Notes: generated from the sequence alone by a model not told the origin. A stretch of 64,000 nt of DNA from Virgibacillus chiguensis (GCF_900129865.1 NZ_FQXD01000011.1:79642-143641); one strand, 5' to 3'. Shown: positions 7,809-17,702, numbered from the stretch's first letter. Program-made: numbers and translations.

Positions 7809-10451
7809 ATGAGCAATAAATTGGTATTAATTGATGGTAACAGTATTATTTACCGTGCATTCTTCGCGTTACCGCTTTTAAATAACGATAAAGGCGTATA
7901 TACAAATGCTGTTTATGGCTTTACAACCATGCTATTAAGAATGATAGAGGAAGAAAAGCCTACACATATGTTGGTCGCATTTGATGCCGGTAAAACAACT
8001 TTTAGACATGATACATATAAGGAATATAAAGGAGGAAGACAAAAAACACCTCCAGAACTATCGGAACAATTTCCTTTATTAAAAGAAGTATTAGATGCAT
8101 TTTCTATCCCACATTATGAACTGGATAATTATGAGGCAGATGATATAATCGGTACACTATCTAAGCAAGTAGAAGAAAATGGATGGGAAGTAACCGTTAT
8201 ATCTGGTGATAAAGACTTGCTTCAATTAGTTTCTGATCACGTGACTGTAAGTTTGACTAAAAAAGGAATTAGCGATGTTGAGCGTTATACACCTGCTTTT
8301 TTAAAGGAAAAAATGGAAATTACGCAAGAACAAATTATTGATTTGAAAGCATTAATGGGAGATAATTCAGATAATATACCAGGTGTCCCTGGGGTGGGGG
8401 AGAAAACGGCAGTCAAATTACTAAAACAATTTCATACTTTAGAAAATGTGTATGACCATTTGGAAGATGTTAGTGGGAAAAAGCTGAAAGAGAAGCTAGC
8501 AACTCATAAAGAAGAAGCCTTTATGAGTAAAGAACTTGTAACCATTAATCGATCTTCACCCATTACAATTAAACCCGACGATGTTATCTATAACGGGTAT
8601 GCGCAAGATAAAGTCAGAGCGATTTTTACCGAACTTGGCTTTCAATCATTATTAACTCGAATACAAGGGTCTGAAGAAGATAAGCCAATGGAAAACCCGG
8701 AACAACACCCACCAATTGAATTTTCAATATTAGAGGAAGTAAACGATGACTTGTTTACGGGAGAAGAAGCACTTATTGTTGAAATGTTAGAAGAAAATTA
8801 TCATCAAGCATCCATTCAAGGCTTTTCCATCGTTAATGAAGAAGCGGCTTACTTTTTACCAAAAGATATTGCCATCCAATCAAGTCAATTTCAATCATGG
8901 TTAAGGAATTCTTCCATGAAAAAATTTGTATTTGATGCCAAAAAAACATTCGTTTCGTTATCACGAGCTAATATGCACATTGAAGGTATTGCGTTTGATA
9001 TGCTATTAGCCTCTTATTTAATTAACCCATCGGAAAATAATCATGATATACCAGCTATTAGCCACAGATTAGGTAGAACGGATGTGTATCTAGATGATGA
9101 AGTGTATGGGAAGGGAGCGAAGCGGAAAATTCCCGAACAGCCAGTTTTTAGAGAACATGTGGTAAGAAAAGCAACCATGCTTTATGAACTAAAGCCACAG
9201 ATGGAAAAACAACTTGAAGAAAATGAACAGTACGAATTATTTAAGGAGTTAGAAATGCCATTGGCGCTTATTCTTGGAGAGATGGAGCATACAGGCGTGC
9301 TTGTTGATACAAAACGTTTAGAAGAAATGCGCAACGACTTGAAAAATCGTTTAGCAGAATTAGAGAAAGAGGTTCATGAATTGGCTGGTGAGGAGTTTAA
9401 TTTAAACTCTCCAAAACAGCTGGGTCCGATTCTGTTTGAAAAACTAGGTCTCCCAGTTATTAAGAAGACTAAAACGGGTTATTCCACTGCTGCTGATGTG
9501 TTAGAACAACTTCAGGATGAGCATGAAATTATTCCGAAGCTATTATTATATCGCCAATTAGGTAAATTGCAGTCTACTTATATTGAAGGATTATTAAAAG
9601 TAGTAGATGAAAAAACAGATAAAATTCACACTCGTTTTAATCAAGCACTAACGCAAACAGGTCGTTTAAGCTCCATCGAACCAAACTTACAAAATATCCC
9701 TATACGTTTGGAAGAAGGTAGAAAAATACGTCAAGCCTTTATTCCTGCTCAAAAGGATTGGGTTATGTTTGCTGCTGATTACTCTCAAATTGAGTTGAGA
9801 GTATTAGCACATATTGCGCGTGATGAAAAATTGATGACCGCATTTAAACAGGAAAAAGATATTCATACGCAGACAGCGATGGACGTCTTTCATGTGAACA
9901 AAGAAGAAGTTTCCGCAAATATGCGTAGACAAGCAAAAGCAGTTAATTTCGGTATAGTATACGGCATTAGTGATTACGGATTATCGCAGAACCTAGGTAT
10001 TACGCGAAAAGAAGCAAAACAGTTTATTAATCGATATTTTGAAAGTTATCCTGGTGTAAAGATATACATGGACGAGATCGTTCAAGAAGCAAAACATAAG
10101 GGGTACGTTAGCACAATTATGAATCGCAGAAGATATTTACCGGATATTACCAGTCGTAACTTTAATCAAAGAAGCTTTGCTGAACGAACTGCTATGAATA
10201 CGCCAATTCAAGGAAGTGCAGCGGACATTATTAAAAAAGCAATGATTGATTTGCATGGTAAGCTAGAGGAAGAACAGTTGCAAGCACGAATTTTATTGCA
10301 AGTACACGATGAGTTGATTTTAGAAGCACCACAGTCTGAGGTAGAAACATTAAAAGAAATAGTGCCAGCTATTATGGAACATACAGTGGATTTAAATGTA
10401 CCTTTAAAGGTTGATTATGCTTATGGAGATAGTTGGTTTGATGCTAAGTAA
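7809..10451 (+). CDS. polA: DNA polymerase I
   Basis: Fills gaps and removes primers in replication and repair. CGGAGGCGA at 7797-7805 points to ATG 7809, giving 880 residues, as in B. subtilis. The N-terminal 5'-nuclease domain (VLIDGNSIIYRAFFALP, DNYEADDIIG, MGDNSDNIPGVPGVGEKTA) is complete. The central 3'-5' exonuclease-like domain lacks the usual catalytic acidic set, as in other Bacillus enzymes, so no proofreading is expected. The C-terminal polymerase has AADYSQIELRVLAHI (motif A), RRQAKAVNFGIVYG (motif B) and VHDELILEAP (motif C). It leads a polA-mutM-coaE repair operon. Confidence 0.97.
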   Translation: MSNKLVLIDGNSIIYRAFFALPLLNNDKGVYTNAVYGFTTMLLRMIEEEKPTHMLVAFDAGKTTFRHDTYKEYKGGRQKTPPELSEQFPLLKEVLDAFSIPHYELDNYEADDIIGTLSKQVEENGWEVTVISGDKDLLQLVSDHVTVSLTKKGISDVERYTPAFLKEKMEITQEQIIDLKALMGDNSDNIPGVPGVGEKTAVKLLKQFHTLENVYDHLEDVSGKKLKEKLATHKEEAFMSKELVTINRSSPITIKPDDVIYNGYAQDKVRAIFTELGFQSLLTRIQGSEEDKPMENPEQHPPIEFSILEEVNDDLFTGEEALIVEMLEENYHQASIQGFSIVNEEAAYFLPKDIAIQSSQFQSWLRNSSMKKFVFDAKKTFVSLSRANMHIEGIAFDMLLASYLINPSENNHDIPAISHRLGRTDVYLDDEVYGKGAKRKIPEQPVFREHVVRKATMLYELKPQMEKQLEENEQYELFKELEMPLALILGEMEHTGVLVDTKRLEEMRNDLKNRLAELEKEVHELAGEEFNLNSPKQLGPILFEKLGLPVIKKTKTGYSTAADVLEQLQDEHEIIPKLLLYRQLGKLQSTYIEGLLKVVDEKTDKIHTRFNQALTQTGRLSSIEPNLQNIPIRLEEGRKIRQAFIPAQKDWVMFAADYSQIELRVLAHIARDEKLMTAFKQEKDIHTQTAMDVFHVNKEEVSANMRRQAKAVNFGIVYGISDYGLSQNLGITRKEAKQFINRYFESYPGVKIYMDEIVQEAKHKGYVSTIMNRRRYLPDITSRNFNQRSFAERTAMNTPIQGSAADIIKKAMIDLHGKLEEEQLQARILLQVHDELILEAPQSEVETLKEIVPAIMEHTVDLNVPLKVDYAYGDSWFDAK

Positions 10452-10463
10452 GGAGTTAAGGAG

Positions 10464-11297
10464 ATGCCGGAATTACCAGAAGTAGAAACTATTCGCAAAA
10501 CGTTAAAACGATTTGTAATCAACAGAACGATTGATCAAATAGATATTTATTGGCCAAAAATAATTAAGCAACCTGATGATATGATGCAATTTCAGTCAGA
10601 GATTATAGGGCAAAAAATATTAGACATTCACCGAAAAGGGAAATTTTTATTGTTTGAATTAAATGATTATATTCTCGTTTCACATCTTCGAATGGAAGGG
10701 AAATATAGCGTTCATCAAGAAGGAGAACCGGTAAAGAAACATACACATATTATCTTTCGATTTTCTACCGGAGAAGAATTACGTTATAATGACGTCCGAA
10801 AATTTGGCACGATGCATTTGTTTCATCGCGGAGAGGAAATGAATCAAAAGCCGTTATGTTTGTTAGGTCCTGACCCATTCGATGATGCATTTACGGTAGA
10901 ATATTTTATTGAGAAGCTGAAAAAAACAAAGCGCGTTATTAAATCCGCTTTATTAGATCAAACGATTGTAGCTGGATTAGGAAACATCTATGTAGATGAA
11001 ACGTTGTTCAAGGCGCGTATTCATCCTTTAATACCAGCAAACAAATTAACACAGAAAGAAATAAAAGAAGTTCGCAAGCAAGCCATTGCTACTTTAGAAG
11101 AAGCTGTATTGCAGGGCGGTACAACGATACGCTCTTATGTCAATAGTCAAGGTGAAATGGGGATGTTTCAACAAAAACTTTATGTATACGGTCAAGAAAA
11201 TCAAGCTTGTAAAACATGTGGTAATACAATCGCTAAATTAAAGGTTGGTGGACGTGGCACACATATTTGTACAAGCTGTCAGCCGATAAAGAGGTGA
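10464..11297 (+). CDS. mutM: Formamidopyrimidine-DNA glycosylase
   Basis: Removes 8-oxoguanine and other oxidised purines from DNA and nicks the abasic site. The start PELPEVETIRKTL carries the catalytic proline and glutamate; the middle has GKFLLFEL, the conserved VAGLGNIYVDE helix-two-turn-helix, and the C-terminal zinc finger CKTCG...CTSCQ. Length 277 fits the family. AAGGAG precedes the ATG by eight bases, and the 12-base gap to polA indicates an operon. Confidence 0.96.
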   Translation: MPELPEVETIRKTLKRFVINRTIDQIDIYWPKIIKQPDDMMQFQSEIIGQKILDIHRKGKFLLFELNDYILVSHLRMEGKYSVHQEGEPVKKHTHIIFRFSTGEELRYNDVRKFGTMHLFHRGEEMNQKPLCLLGPDPFDDAFTVEYFIEKLKKTKRVIKSALLDQTIVAGLGNIYVDETLFKARIHPLIPANKLTQKEIKEVRKQAIATLEEAVLQGGTTIRSYVNSQGEMGMFQQKLYVYGQENQACKTCGNTIAKLKVGGRGTHICTSCQPIKR

Positions 11298-11301
11298 TAT
11301 A

Positions 11302-11907
11302 ATGAGTGTAATTATTGGTCTAACTGGTAGTATTGCAACGGGAAAAAGTACCATTTCTTTAATGTTTGATGATTTTCGTATTCCTGTTATTGATGCGGAT
11401 AAACTTGCTAGGGAAGTTGTAAAACCTGGGGAGCAAGCATATGAAGAAATTATTCGACATTTCGGTTCGGAAATCTTACGTGAGGATAAGACATTAAATC
11501 GAGAATTGCTAGGTGAAATTATATTTGCAGATGAACAGAAGCGAGAGCAATTAAATCATATTGTTCATCCTGCTGTAAGAAAAAAAATGGTTGAAAAAAG
11601 AGACGCTTATCTTCAATCAGGATATACAAGTGTTGTGCTTGATATTCCTTTATTGTTTGAGAATAATTTGAGTTCGCTCGTTGATAAAACGATTGTTGTT
11701 TATGTTGATGAAGCTACGCAATTACAGCGTTTAATGGAGAGGGACGACTATTCTGAAGCAGAAGCCAAGCAACGAATAAAAGCGCAAATGCCTATAACAG
11801 AAAAAGTCAAAAAAGCTGACGGGGTTATTGATAATACTGGATCAAAATTTGCATCTTTTGAGCAATTGGAAAAGTTGCTATTATCATGGAATATACTCCC
11901 TGATTAA
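11302..11907 (+). CDS. coaE: Dephospho-CoA kinase
   Basis: Catalyses the last step of coenzyme A synthesis, phosphorylating dephospho-CoA with ATP. The P-loop GLTGSIATGKST begins at residue 6, followed by the conserved DADKLAREVV and the lid region ERDDYSEAEAKQRI, and a C-terminal VIDNTGS. Length 201 is typical. GAGGTGAT overlaps the end of mutM, so it is cotranscribed. In B. subtilis ytaF lies between mutM and coaE; it is absent here. Confidence 0.95.
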   Translation: MSVIIGLTGSIATGKSTISLMFDDFRIPVIDADKLAREVVKPGEQAYEEIIRHFGSEILREDKTLNRELLGEIIFADEQKREQLNHIVHPAVRKKMVEKRDAYLQSGYTSVVLDIPLLFENNLSSLVDKTIVVYVDEATQLQRLMERDDYSEAEAKQRIKAQMPITEKVKKADGVIDNTGSKFASFEQLEKLLLSWNILPD

Positions 11908-11910
11908 ATC

Positions 11911-11950
11911 AAAAAACATTCGCATCCATTCTCGGTGTGAATGTTTTTTT
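11911..11950 (+). terminator. Terminator after coaE
   Basis: AAAAAACATTC and GAATGTTTTTTT pair around a 15-base loop, with additional GCA/TGT pairing inside; the right arm runs into the T tract. Confidence 0.85.
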
Positions 11951-11980
11951 AAGAAAGCATAGAACTACGGGTTTCCCGCA

Positions 11981-12016
11981 TAAGAAAAAAGAAAGCCCTG
12001 AGCAAGTTTTTCTAAA
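11981..12016 (+). repeat. Family C repeat, short copy
   Basis: ATAAGAAAAAAG and a right end GCAAGTTTTTCTA match the ends of family C; the internal part is shorter than in other copies. Confidence 0.5.
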
Positions 12017-12059
12017 AAGATATTAATTTATAAAGTGAGGTGTTTGTAGATAAGGAATC

Positions 12060-12196
12060 ACCCAACAGCTAGGCGACATCATGAAGTAGCCTTAGGATAA
12101 GCCGCCATCGTTTCGGCCACTTACTGTGATGCCTTTATCTTCGTTGATTTGTTTCATTCGCTACGTTGTTAAACAGACGACCTACGCTTTGTTCTT
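12060..12196 (+). repeat. Family A repeat, degenerate copy 2
   Basis: Retains CCCAACAGCTAGGCGAC, GATAAGCCGCCATCG, TCGTTGATTTGTTTCATTCG and CTACGTTGTTAA in the same order as copies 1, 3 and 4, with many substitutions and without the left GGATAAACTTACTAAG segment. Probably an old copy. Confidence 0.65.
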
Positions 12197-12312
12197 ATAA
12201 AAACCAAAAACATGAAAAAGCTCCTCAATCATTAAAAATGAAGGGCATACCTCAAACCACGTTAGTTCGAAATCATAAGAAAACTGAAATATATTTGAAT
12301 TTGAGTTTTGTA

Positions 12313-12341
12313 GTCACATATATATTTAAATGTGTTATACT
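12313..12341 (+). promoter_or_regulatory. Possible gapB promoter
   Basis: GTCACA (4 of 6 consensus), a 17-base spacer and TATACT, about 50 bases before gapB. B. subtilis gapB is repressed by CcpN; no CcpN site could be assigned here. Confidence 0.45.
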
Positions 12342-12391
12342 AATTAATAAATAAACTAAAAAAAGTATAACTCATAATAGGAGGAAGTCGT

Positions 12392-13423
12392 ATGAGAAAA
12401 ACGAGAATTGCAATAAATGGATTTGGCCGTATTGGGCGAATGGTTTTTCGACAAGCGATAAAAGATAAAAATCTAAATGTGGTAGCCATTAATGCTAGTT
12501 ATCCAGCTGAAACGTTAGCGCATTTAATTAAATATGACAGCGTACATGGAATTTTAGACGAGGAAGTGAAACCGCTTCAAAAAGGGATTATGGTAGGAGA
12601 AAGCCATGTTGAATTAGTTAATTCTCGAGTTCCCGAACAATTACCGTGGGAGGAACTAGCAATTGATGTCGTAATTGAAGCTACTGGGAAATTCAAAACA
12701 AAAGAAAGCGCTGGTGGGCATCTTCGTGCAGGAGCTAAAAAAGTTGTCATTACTGCACCAGGTAAAGAAGTAGATCAAACGATAGTAATGGGAGTTAATG
12801 AAGATGCTTATGATCCACAAAAGCATGATGTTGTTTCCAATGCTTCTTGTACTACAAACTGCCTTGCACCTGTTGTAAAAATTATTGACGATTATTTCGG
12901 TATCGAAAATGGGTTAATGACGACTGTACATGCTTTTACAAATGACCAAAAAAACATTGATAATCCACATAAAGACTTAAGAAGAGCTAGAGGTTGCACC
13001 CAATCTATTATCCCAACTTCTACTGGTGCAGCTAAAGCTTTGGGAGAAGTGCTCCCTCATTTAAATGGCAAACTTCATGGCATGGCTCTACGTGTACCAA
13101 CACCTAACGTTTCATTAGTAGATCTTGTAGTGGATGTAAAAAATGAAGTTACAGCTAGACAAGTTAATGAAGTATTTAAAAAAGCTGCCGAAGCTGACTA
13201 TAGCGGCATTATTCAGTATAGTGATGAGCCACTAGTGTCTATTGATTATACAACTACTGAATTTTCCGCCATTATAGATGGTCTGTCAACGATAGTCATG
13301 GAGGGGCGCAAAATAAAAGTATTAGCATGGTATGATAATGAATGGGGCTACTCTAAGCGTGTATTGGATTTAACGAAACATGTAGGTTATTATCTTGCTG
13401 AAAAGCATATGCAAATGAGCTAA
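12392..13423 (+). CDS. gapB: Glyceraldehyde-3-phosphate dehydrogenase, gluconeogenic (GapB)
   Basis: Interconverts 1,3-bisphosphoglycerate and glyceraldehyde-3-phosphate. The N-terminal Rossmann motif INGFGRIGRMVFR and the catalytic cysteine in SNASCTTNCLAPV are present, with VHAFTNDQ and IPTSTGAAKA following. At 343 residues, and by its place between coaE and speD, it is the GapB type, used in gluconeogenesis and usually preferring NADP, rather than glycolytic GapA. AGGAGG precedes ATG 12392. Cofactor preference is inferred from the subfamily. Confidence 0.92.
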   Translation: MRKTRIAINGFGRIGRMVFRQAIKDKNLNVVAINASYPAETLAHLIKYDSVHGILDEEVKPLQKGIMVGESHVELVNSRVPEQLPWEELAIDVVIEATGKFKTKESAGGHLRAGAKKVVITAPGKEVDQTIVMGVNEDAYDPQKHDVVSNASCTTNCLAPVVKIIDDYFGIENGLMTTVHAFTNDQKNIDNPHKDLRRARGCTQSIIPTSTGAAKALGEVLPHLNGKLHGMALRVPTPNVSLVDLVVDVKNEVTARQVNEVFKKAAEADYSGIIQYSDEPLVSIDYTTTEFSAIIDGLSTIVMEGRKIKVLAWYDNEWGYSKRVLDLTKHVGYYLAEKHMQMS

Positions 13424-13754
13424 GTAACATCAAATGAACAAGCAGCAAGTTTTACGTTTGACACTTCTACAATATTATAATGTTCCGTATCCAGTCGGTC
13501 TTGTAAGTAAAAATGATGGCGCTGACAATCAGTGGGGATAATGAATTGCCCTACTGATTGAAGATTCACTTTATGGGAAAAATTATATTTCAAGAACGTA
13601 CTTATGTAAAGTTCACTCTGAACGAAATGAAAATATTGCAATCCATACAGAAAACGTTTATACTTTTCGTTGTATTCAAATGGAACAATCATACTATAAT
13701 TATAGTTATGAGCTTTTCAATTAAATGAAGAACACTATAAGGATGAAGTAGTGA
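13424..13754. other. Intergenic gapB-speD, no supported gene
   Basis: The 331 bases hold no gene I can support. A minus-strand frame of 90 codons (13420-13692) has no ribosome-binding site and recalls no known family. A TATAAT-like box lies near 13695 but has no good -35. Confidence 0.5.
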
Positions 13755-14126
13755 ATGGATACAAAGGGAAGGCATATCATTGTTGAACTTTGGAAATGCA
13801 ATAAAGATGTATTAAATAACATAATAGAAATGGAACGTTTTTTCGTTGAAGCTGCTTTAAAGGCTGGAGCAGAAATTAGAGAAGTTACGTTTCATAAGTT
13901 TGCACCAATTGGAATAAGTGGTGTCATTATTATTTCTGAATCTCATCTTACGGTACATAGTTTCCCAGAACATGGGTATGCTAGTGTTGATGTATATACG
14001 TGTGGATACAGTATTGATCCTTACATAGCGGTAGAATTTATATCCCAACACTTGCAGGCAAGCAAAGTAGAAAAAATGGAAATCACAAGAGGAATGGGAA
14101 CATTACGTTTCAGCAATGAAAAATAA
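13755..14126 (+). CDS. speD: S-adenosylmethionine decarboxylase proenzyme
   Basis: Makes decarboxylated AdoMet for spermidine synthesis. The 123-residue chain is of the short bacterial SpeH type and cleaves itself to form a pyruvoyl group: the cleavage site is the Glu-Ser bond in [20 protein letters not shown], where the serine becomes pyruvoyl. The conserved cysteine of VDVYTCG follows. AAGGATGA lies about 8 bases before ATG 13755. It stands alone between gapB and a conserved small gene. Confidence 0.95.
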   Translation: MDTKGRHIIVELWKCNKDVLNNIIEMERFFVEAALKAGAEIREVTFHKFAPIGISGVIIISESHLTVHSFPEHGYASVDVYTCGYSIDPYIAVEFISQHLQASKVEKMEITRGMGTLRFSNEK

Positions 14127-14204
14127 GTAATTCATATCCTTTCTACAGTTATTATGTAAGTAGAAAAAATAGAGCGTGTGGTACTGAATGTGCTGAATCA
14201 GAGT

Positions 14205-14250
14205 CTATACGGGATTGGTGTTAAGCCAAGTTTTCTAAGCTGAGGGAAAC
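14205..14250 (+). repeat. Family C-like right end
   Basis: GTTAAGCCAAGTTTTCTAAGC matches the right end of family C; the left end is not recognisable. Confidence 0.35.
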
Positions 14251-14277
14251 TGACATCATCGAAAGCATAACATAATG

Positions 14278-14325
14278 ACAATAATGGGTTGATAGACACA
14301 ACATAGTCTATCAACCCATTGTTGT
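14278..14325 (+). other. Long hairpin in speD downstream region
   Basis: Two 20-base arms (14278-14297 and 14306-14325) are complementary except at one position, around an 8-base loop. The expected T tract is missing, so it may stabilise the mRNA 3' end or be an imperfect terminator of speD. The remaining bases of 14127-14508 show no gene. Confidence 0.55.
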
Positions 14326-14508
14326 CTATGTGTATAGTTTATTAGAAGAAATAGATTCTGAAGTAATGTATGCTTTATGTACGTAAGGTCTGTTAGTCAA
14401 AGGCTTGCGCTATTTGCTGTTGTTATGATATAGAGGTTTTACGAAAAACATGTTAAAATGAAACTACTATACAATAGAATATCTATGTTATGAAGGTGGC
14501 TTTTTAGA

Positions 14509-14901
14509 ATGGGTTTTCGGAATACCATTTCCAAATATTTTAGTAATCATGCTGAAACACAAGATAATCATTGGGATGACAGTTTACAAACACATTATTA
14601 TAAAACAACGAAAGACAAAGCAATGCAAGCACTTGAAAATTTATTTCAACAGTCATCCAAATACCGCATTCATGCTATGTCCAAAGAGCATGGAGAATTA
14701 AGTATACACGTTAAAAAAGGGAAAAAAGCATTTATTATTGCAACAGTAATTATGGTACGACCATATCAAACCGCTATTGATTTTTCTGTTACAACAGAAT
14801 CTCAACTACCAATAGATTTTGGTTATAGTACAAAAGTCATTCAACAATTATATAGAGAAATAAATAAAGCATTACCTTTCATCACGAAACAAGACAGGTA
14901 A
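14509..14901 (+). CDS. Conserved small cytosolic protein, function unknown
   Basis: A 130-residue soluble protein with no membrane helix and no motif I can name. Its start MGFRNTISKYFSNHAE and its place between speD and nrdR match an uncharacterised protein found at this position in several Bacillaceae (recalled, not checked). The C-terminal half alternates strand-like segments (FIIATVIMVRPYQTAIDF) with a final helix. GAAGGTGG precedes the ATG. nrdR follows after 27 bases, so they may share a transcript. Confidence 0.7.
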   Translation: MGFRNTISKYFSNHAETQDNHWDDSLQTHYYKTTKDKAMQALENLFQQSSKYRIHAMSKEHGELSIHVKKGKKAFIIATVIMVRPYQTAIDFSVTTESQLPIDFGYSTKVIQQLYREINKALPFITKQDR

Positions 14902-14928
14902 CGGTTGAAATGAGGAGTGGGCAGAACG

Positions 14929-15411
14929 ATGAGATGTTCAAATTGCCAAAATAAAAGCACAAAAGTACTCGATTCCAGACCAATAGAAGAAGGACAAGCA
15001 ATTCGGCGAAGAAGAGAGTGTGAACGTTGTGGCTTCCGGTTTACAACATTCGAACGGATTGAAGATGTACCGTTAATCGTAGTGAAAAAAGACGGCGCGA
15101 GGCAAGAATTTAGTCGGGATAAGTTAGTTCGTGGCTTAATTAAAGCTTGTGAAAAACGCCCTGTACCGTTAGAAACCATTGAAGATATTGCTTTAAATGT
15201 AGAAAAAGAATTACGAAATGAAGGTATTTCAGAAGTTCATAGTAAAGATGTAGGGGAACAAATTATGGACCGCCTTTCTGATGTCGATGAAGTTGCATAT
15301 GTACGTTTTGCTTCAGTATATAGACAATTTAAGGATATAAATGTTTTCCTAGACGAGCTAAAGGATATTATGAATAATAATAAAGAATATAACACGGATG
15401 GAAAGGGTTAG
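14929..15411 (+). CDS. nrdR: Transcriptional repressor NrdR
   Basis: ATP/dATP-sensing repressor of ribonucleotide reductase genes. The N-terminal zinc ribbon has CSNCQ (residues 3-6) and CERCGFRF (31-34 region); the ATP-cone follows with [20 protein letters not shown] take ATG 14929, with GAGGAG at 14912-14917, rather than GTG 14917; this gives 160 residues starting MRCSNC as in the family. The stop codon directly abuts the dnaB start, so nrdR-dnaB-dnaI is one operon, as in B. subtilis. Confidence 0.95.
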   Translation: MRCSNCQNKSTKVLDSRPIEEGQAIRRRRECERCGFRFTTFERIEDVPLIVVKKDGARQEFSRDKLVRGLIKACEKRPVPLETIEDIALNVEKELRNEGISEVHSKDVGEQIMDRLSDVDEVAYVRFASVYRQFKDINVFLDELKDIMNNNKEYNTDGKG

Positions 15412-16752
15412 ATGGGAATGAACAGGATAGGCAAAATTTTACCCATTGAAGGATACTGGGTGGAATTTCAAGGAAATCTGCCAACGGATTATGCAAAATC
15501 ATTAACTCATTTATACCAACCTTTAATTGGAATGGCTGCTATTATCCTGTATCAAACATTACTCCATGAACGGGAATTACAAGCTGATAAGCAAATTCCT
15601 CAGACGCATCACACTTTAATGAATTATTTAAATCTTCCTTTAGACGAGATTTACGTTGCCAGACGCAAATTAGAAGGCATTGGTTTACTTAAAACTTATG
15701 AATTGAATAGCAGTGATAATCGAGTGTTTACGTATGTGTTAAAGCCTGCTTTTTCGCCTGCGCAATTTTTAAAAGATCCAATGCTTTCTCAGCTTTTATA
15801 CCATCATATTGGTAGAGAAAAATATGCCCATTTAGAGCAACATTATGCTGTAAACAAACAGCCAGTAGATGGTAATAATATAACTGCTTCCTTCCAAGAT
15901 GTATTTCAAACGATTACGCCTGATTCCTTGCCAAAGGAGGAGCAGAAGCAAATACAGCAAGGTGTAAATCTAGACAATGTAGATTTTACTTCTGTTGAAC
16001 ATAGCTTGAAGCAACGTATGATTCCAACTAAAAAGGTGCTTACAGCTTACAATCGTAAAGTAATAACCCAGATGATGTTACTCTATGAGCTGGAAACATA
16101 TGAAATAGAAAAAGCAATTTTGTGGGCTTTAACAGAAGAAAATAGATTGCATATAAATGAATTTAAAGCAGCGTGCTTTGATTTATTTCAGTCGAAAAAT
16201 CAGGAAAAGTCTGTGCGTCTCGTAGAAAAAGCGACTAAAGAAGTGCATAAGGAAGAAGAACCAGTAGGAAGTACGAAAGAAGAACAGCTCATTTATCATT
16301 TGGAGCATATTTCGCCAAAACAATTGCTAGAAGATTTGTCAAGTGGCCATCATGCTTCTGAACAAGACCTAAGATTAATCGGCGACATTATGACATCACA
16401 AGGATTGCCAGCACCTGTCATGAATGTTTTAATACATTATGTACTATTGCAAACAAATATGAAGCTATCTAAAAATTATTTATCTAAGATTGCTAGTCAT
16501 TGGTCTAGGGCTAATTTAAAAACTGCAAAAGAAGCAATGGCTTTTGCGAAAAAAGAAGTAACTAACTATAAAAATTCGAAAAAGTCAACTAGAAAAACGC
16601 AATCGAAAGAAGTCGTTCCCGATTGGTTTAAACAACAAAAAAAACACCAAAAACAGGAAGTTGCTGCTACGAAGGAAAACAAAGTGGATGAAGTGCAAGA
16701 GCAGAAAGAAATTGAAATGCTGTTAAAGCAGTATTCAAGCTATAACAAATAA
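15412..16752 (+). CDS. dnaB: Replication initiation and membrane attachment protein DnaB
   Basis: Primosome protein of Firmicutes that, with DnaD and DnaI, loads the replicative helicase at the origin and at restart sites. The start IGKILPIEGYWVEFQGNLP and the repeated winged-helix/DDBH2-type segments near 20-110 and 300-400 are typical; the C-terminal 60 residues are lysine-rich and may contact DNA. At 446 residues it is slightly shorter than B. subtilis DnaB (472). It is not the helicase of the E. coli dnaB name. ATG 15412 directly follows the nrdR stop; ATG 15418 is an alternative. Confidence 0.93.
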   Translation: MGMNRIGKILPIEGYWVEFQGNLPTDYAKSLTHLYQPLIGMAAIILYQTLLHERELQADKQIPQTHHTLMNYLNLPLDEIYVARRKLEGIGLLKTYELNSSDNRVFTYVLKPAFSPAQFLKDPMLSQLLYHHIGREKYAHLEQHYAVNKQPVDGNNITASFQDVFQTITPDSLPKEEQKQIQQGVNLDNVDFTSVEHSLKQRMIPTKKVLTAYNRKVITQMMLLYELETYEIEKAILWALTEENRLHINEFKAACFDLFQSKNQEKSVRLVEKATKEVHKEEEPVGSTKEEQLIYHLEHISPKQLLEDLSSGHHASEQDLRLIGDIMTSQGLPAPVMNVLIHYVLLQTNMKLSKNYLSKIASHWSRANLKTAKEAMAFAKKEVTNYKNSKKSTRKTQSKEVVPDWFKQQKKHQKQEVAATKENKVDEVQEQKEIEMLLKQYSSYNK

Positions 16753-16775
16753 ACGCATTATCAAGGATGATGGAT

Positions 16776-17702
16776 ATGAAACCCGTACAATCGACGTTGC
16801 AAAAATGGATGAGACAAAACCGGAATTTTCAGGAGCACTATGCTAAAATTCGCCAAGAAATATTAAGTGACCCGGAAATAAAAGCGCTTATAGCTGAGCA
16901 TCCAGAGTTAACTAAGAAAGAAATAGATAAAAATTTAATTAAACTACATGAGTTTAAGACACAGTCTAAACAATGTAGTCACTGTACATGTTTTAATGAT
17001 TGCATGAATATGATTCAAGGGTACTCCCCCGTGTTAAACGTCGAAGGTGGAGAGATCCATTTGTCCTATGAAAAGTGTTACCGGCGAATTGATTATGAAA
17101 AGCAGCGAGAACAACAGCAATTAGTTCAAAGCTTATATATGCCTAAACAAATATTGGGAGCTAAAATTGATCATATTGATGCTGATCCAAAACGTAGTCA
17201 AGCTGTTCGAGAAATTGTGAAGTTTATAAGTGATTGTGAACAAGAAATTCCTTCTAAAGGATTGTATTTATACGGTCCTTTCGGTGTAGGGAAAACTTAT
17301 TTTCTCGGAGCGCTTGCTAATAAATTAAAAGAAATGTATATCTCTTCAGCATTAATTTATATGCCTGAATTTGTAAGAGAAATGAAGGCTTCGATGAAAG
17401 ATGACTCGTTGAATAAAAAATTAGCGTATTTTAAGAAGACGGATGTTCTTATGCTTGATGATATAGGAGCGGAGATGCAATCCCCGTGGTTTCGCGATGA
17501 AATTCTAGGTTCTTTATTGCAGTATCGTATGATGGAAGGGTTACCCGTATTTTTCACTTCCAATTACAGCATGGAAGAACTTGAAACACACTTAGCTTCT
17601 ACTAGAAATGGTGTGGAAGAAGTGAAAGCAGGCCGTATCATTGAGCGAATGAAACAAGTTAGCCGACCAGTAGCCATCTTTGCTGAAAACAGGAGAACGT
17701 AA
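16776..17702 (+). CDS. dnaI: Primosomal protein DnaI, helicase loader
   Basis: AAA+ ATPase that loads the replicative helicase ring. The N-terminal domain binds helicase through a zinc cluster (CSHCTCFNDC near residue 70). The ATPase domain has Walker A YGPFGVGKTYF, Walker B VLMLDDIGAE, and a sensor region FTSNYSMEEL. AAGGATGATGG (16763-16773) best serves ATG 16776 (308 residues), though in-frame ATGs at 16767 and 16770 exist. It ends the nrdR-dnaB-dnaI operon. Confidence 0.95.
   Translation: MKPVQSTLQKWMRQNRNFQEHYAKIRQEILSDPEIKALIAEHPELTKKEIDKNLIKLHEFKTQSKQCSHCTCFNDCMNMIQGYSPVLNVEGGEIHLSYEKCYRRIDYEKQREQQQLVQSLYMPKQILGAKIDHIDADPKRSQAVREIVKFISDCEQEIPSKGLYLYGPFGVGKTYFLGALANKLKEMYISSALIYMPEFVREMKASMKDDSLNKKLAYFKKTDVLMLDDIGAEMQSPWFRDEILGSLLQYRMMEGLPVFFTSNYSMEELETHLASTRNGVEEVKAGRIIERMKQVSRPVAIFAENRRT

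Noticed and set aside
12166..12354. 62-codon frame beginning in the degenerate family A copy
   Set aside because: Lies mostly in repeat sequence and in the gapB promoter; no coding signal.
13420..13692. Minus-strand 90-codon frame between gapB and speD
   Set aside because: No ribosome-binding site at its ATG, no recognisable family, and it overlaps the end of gapB.
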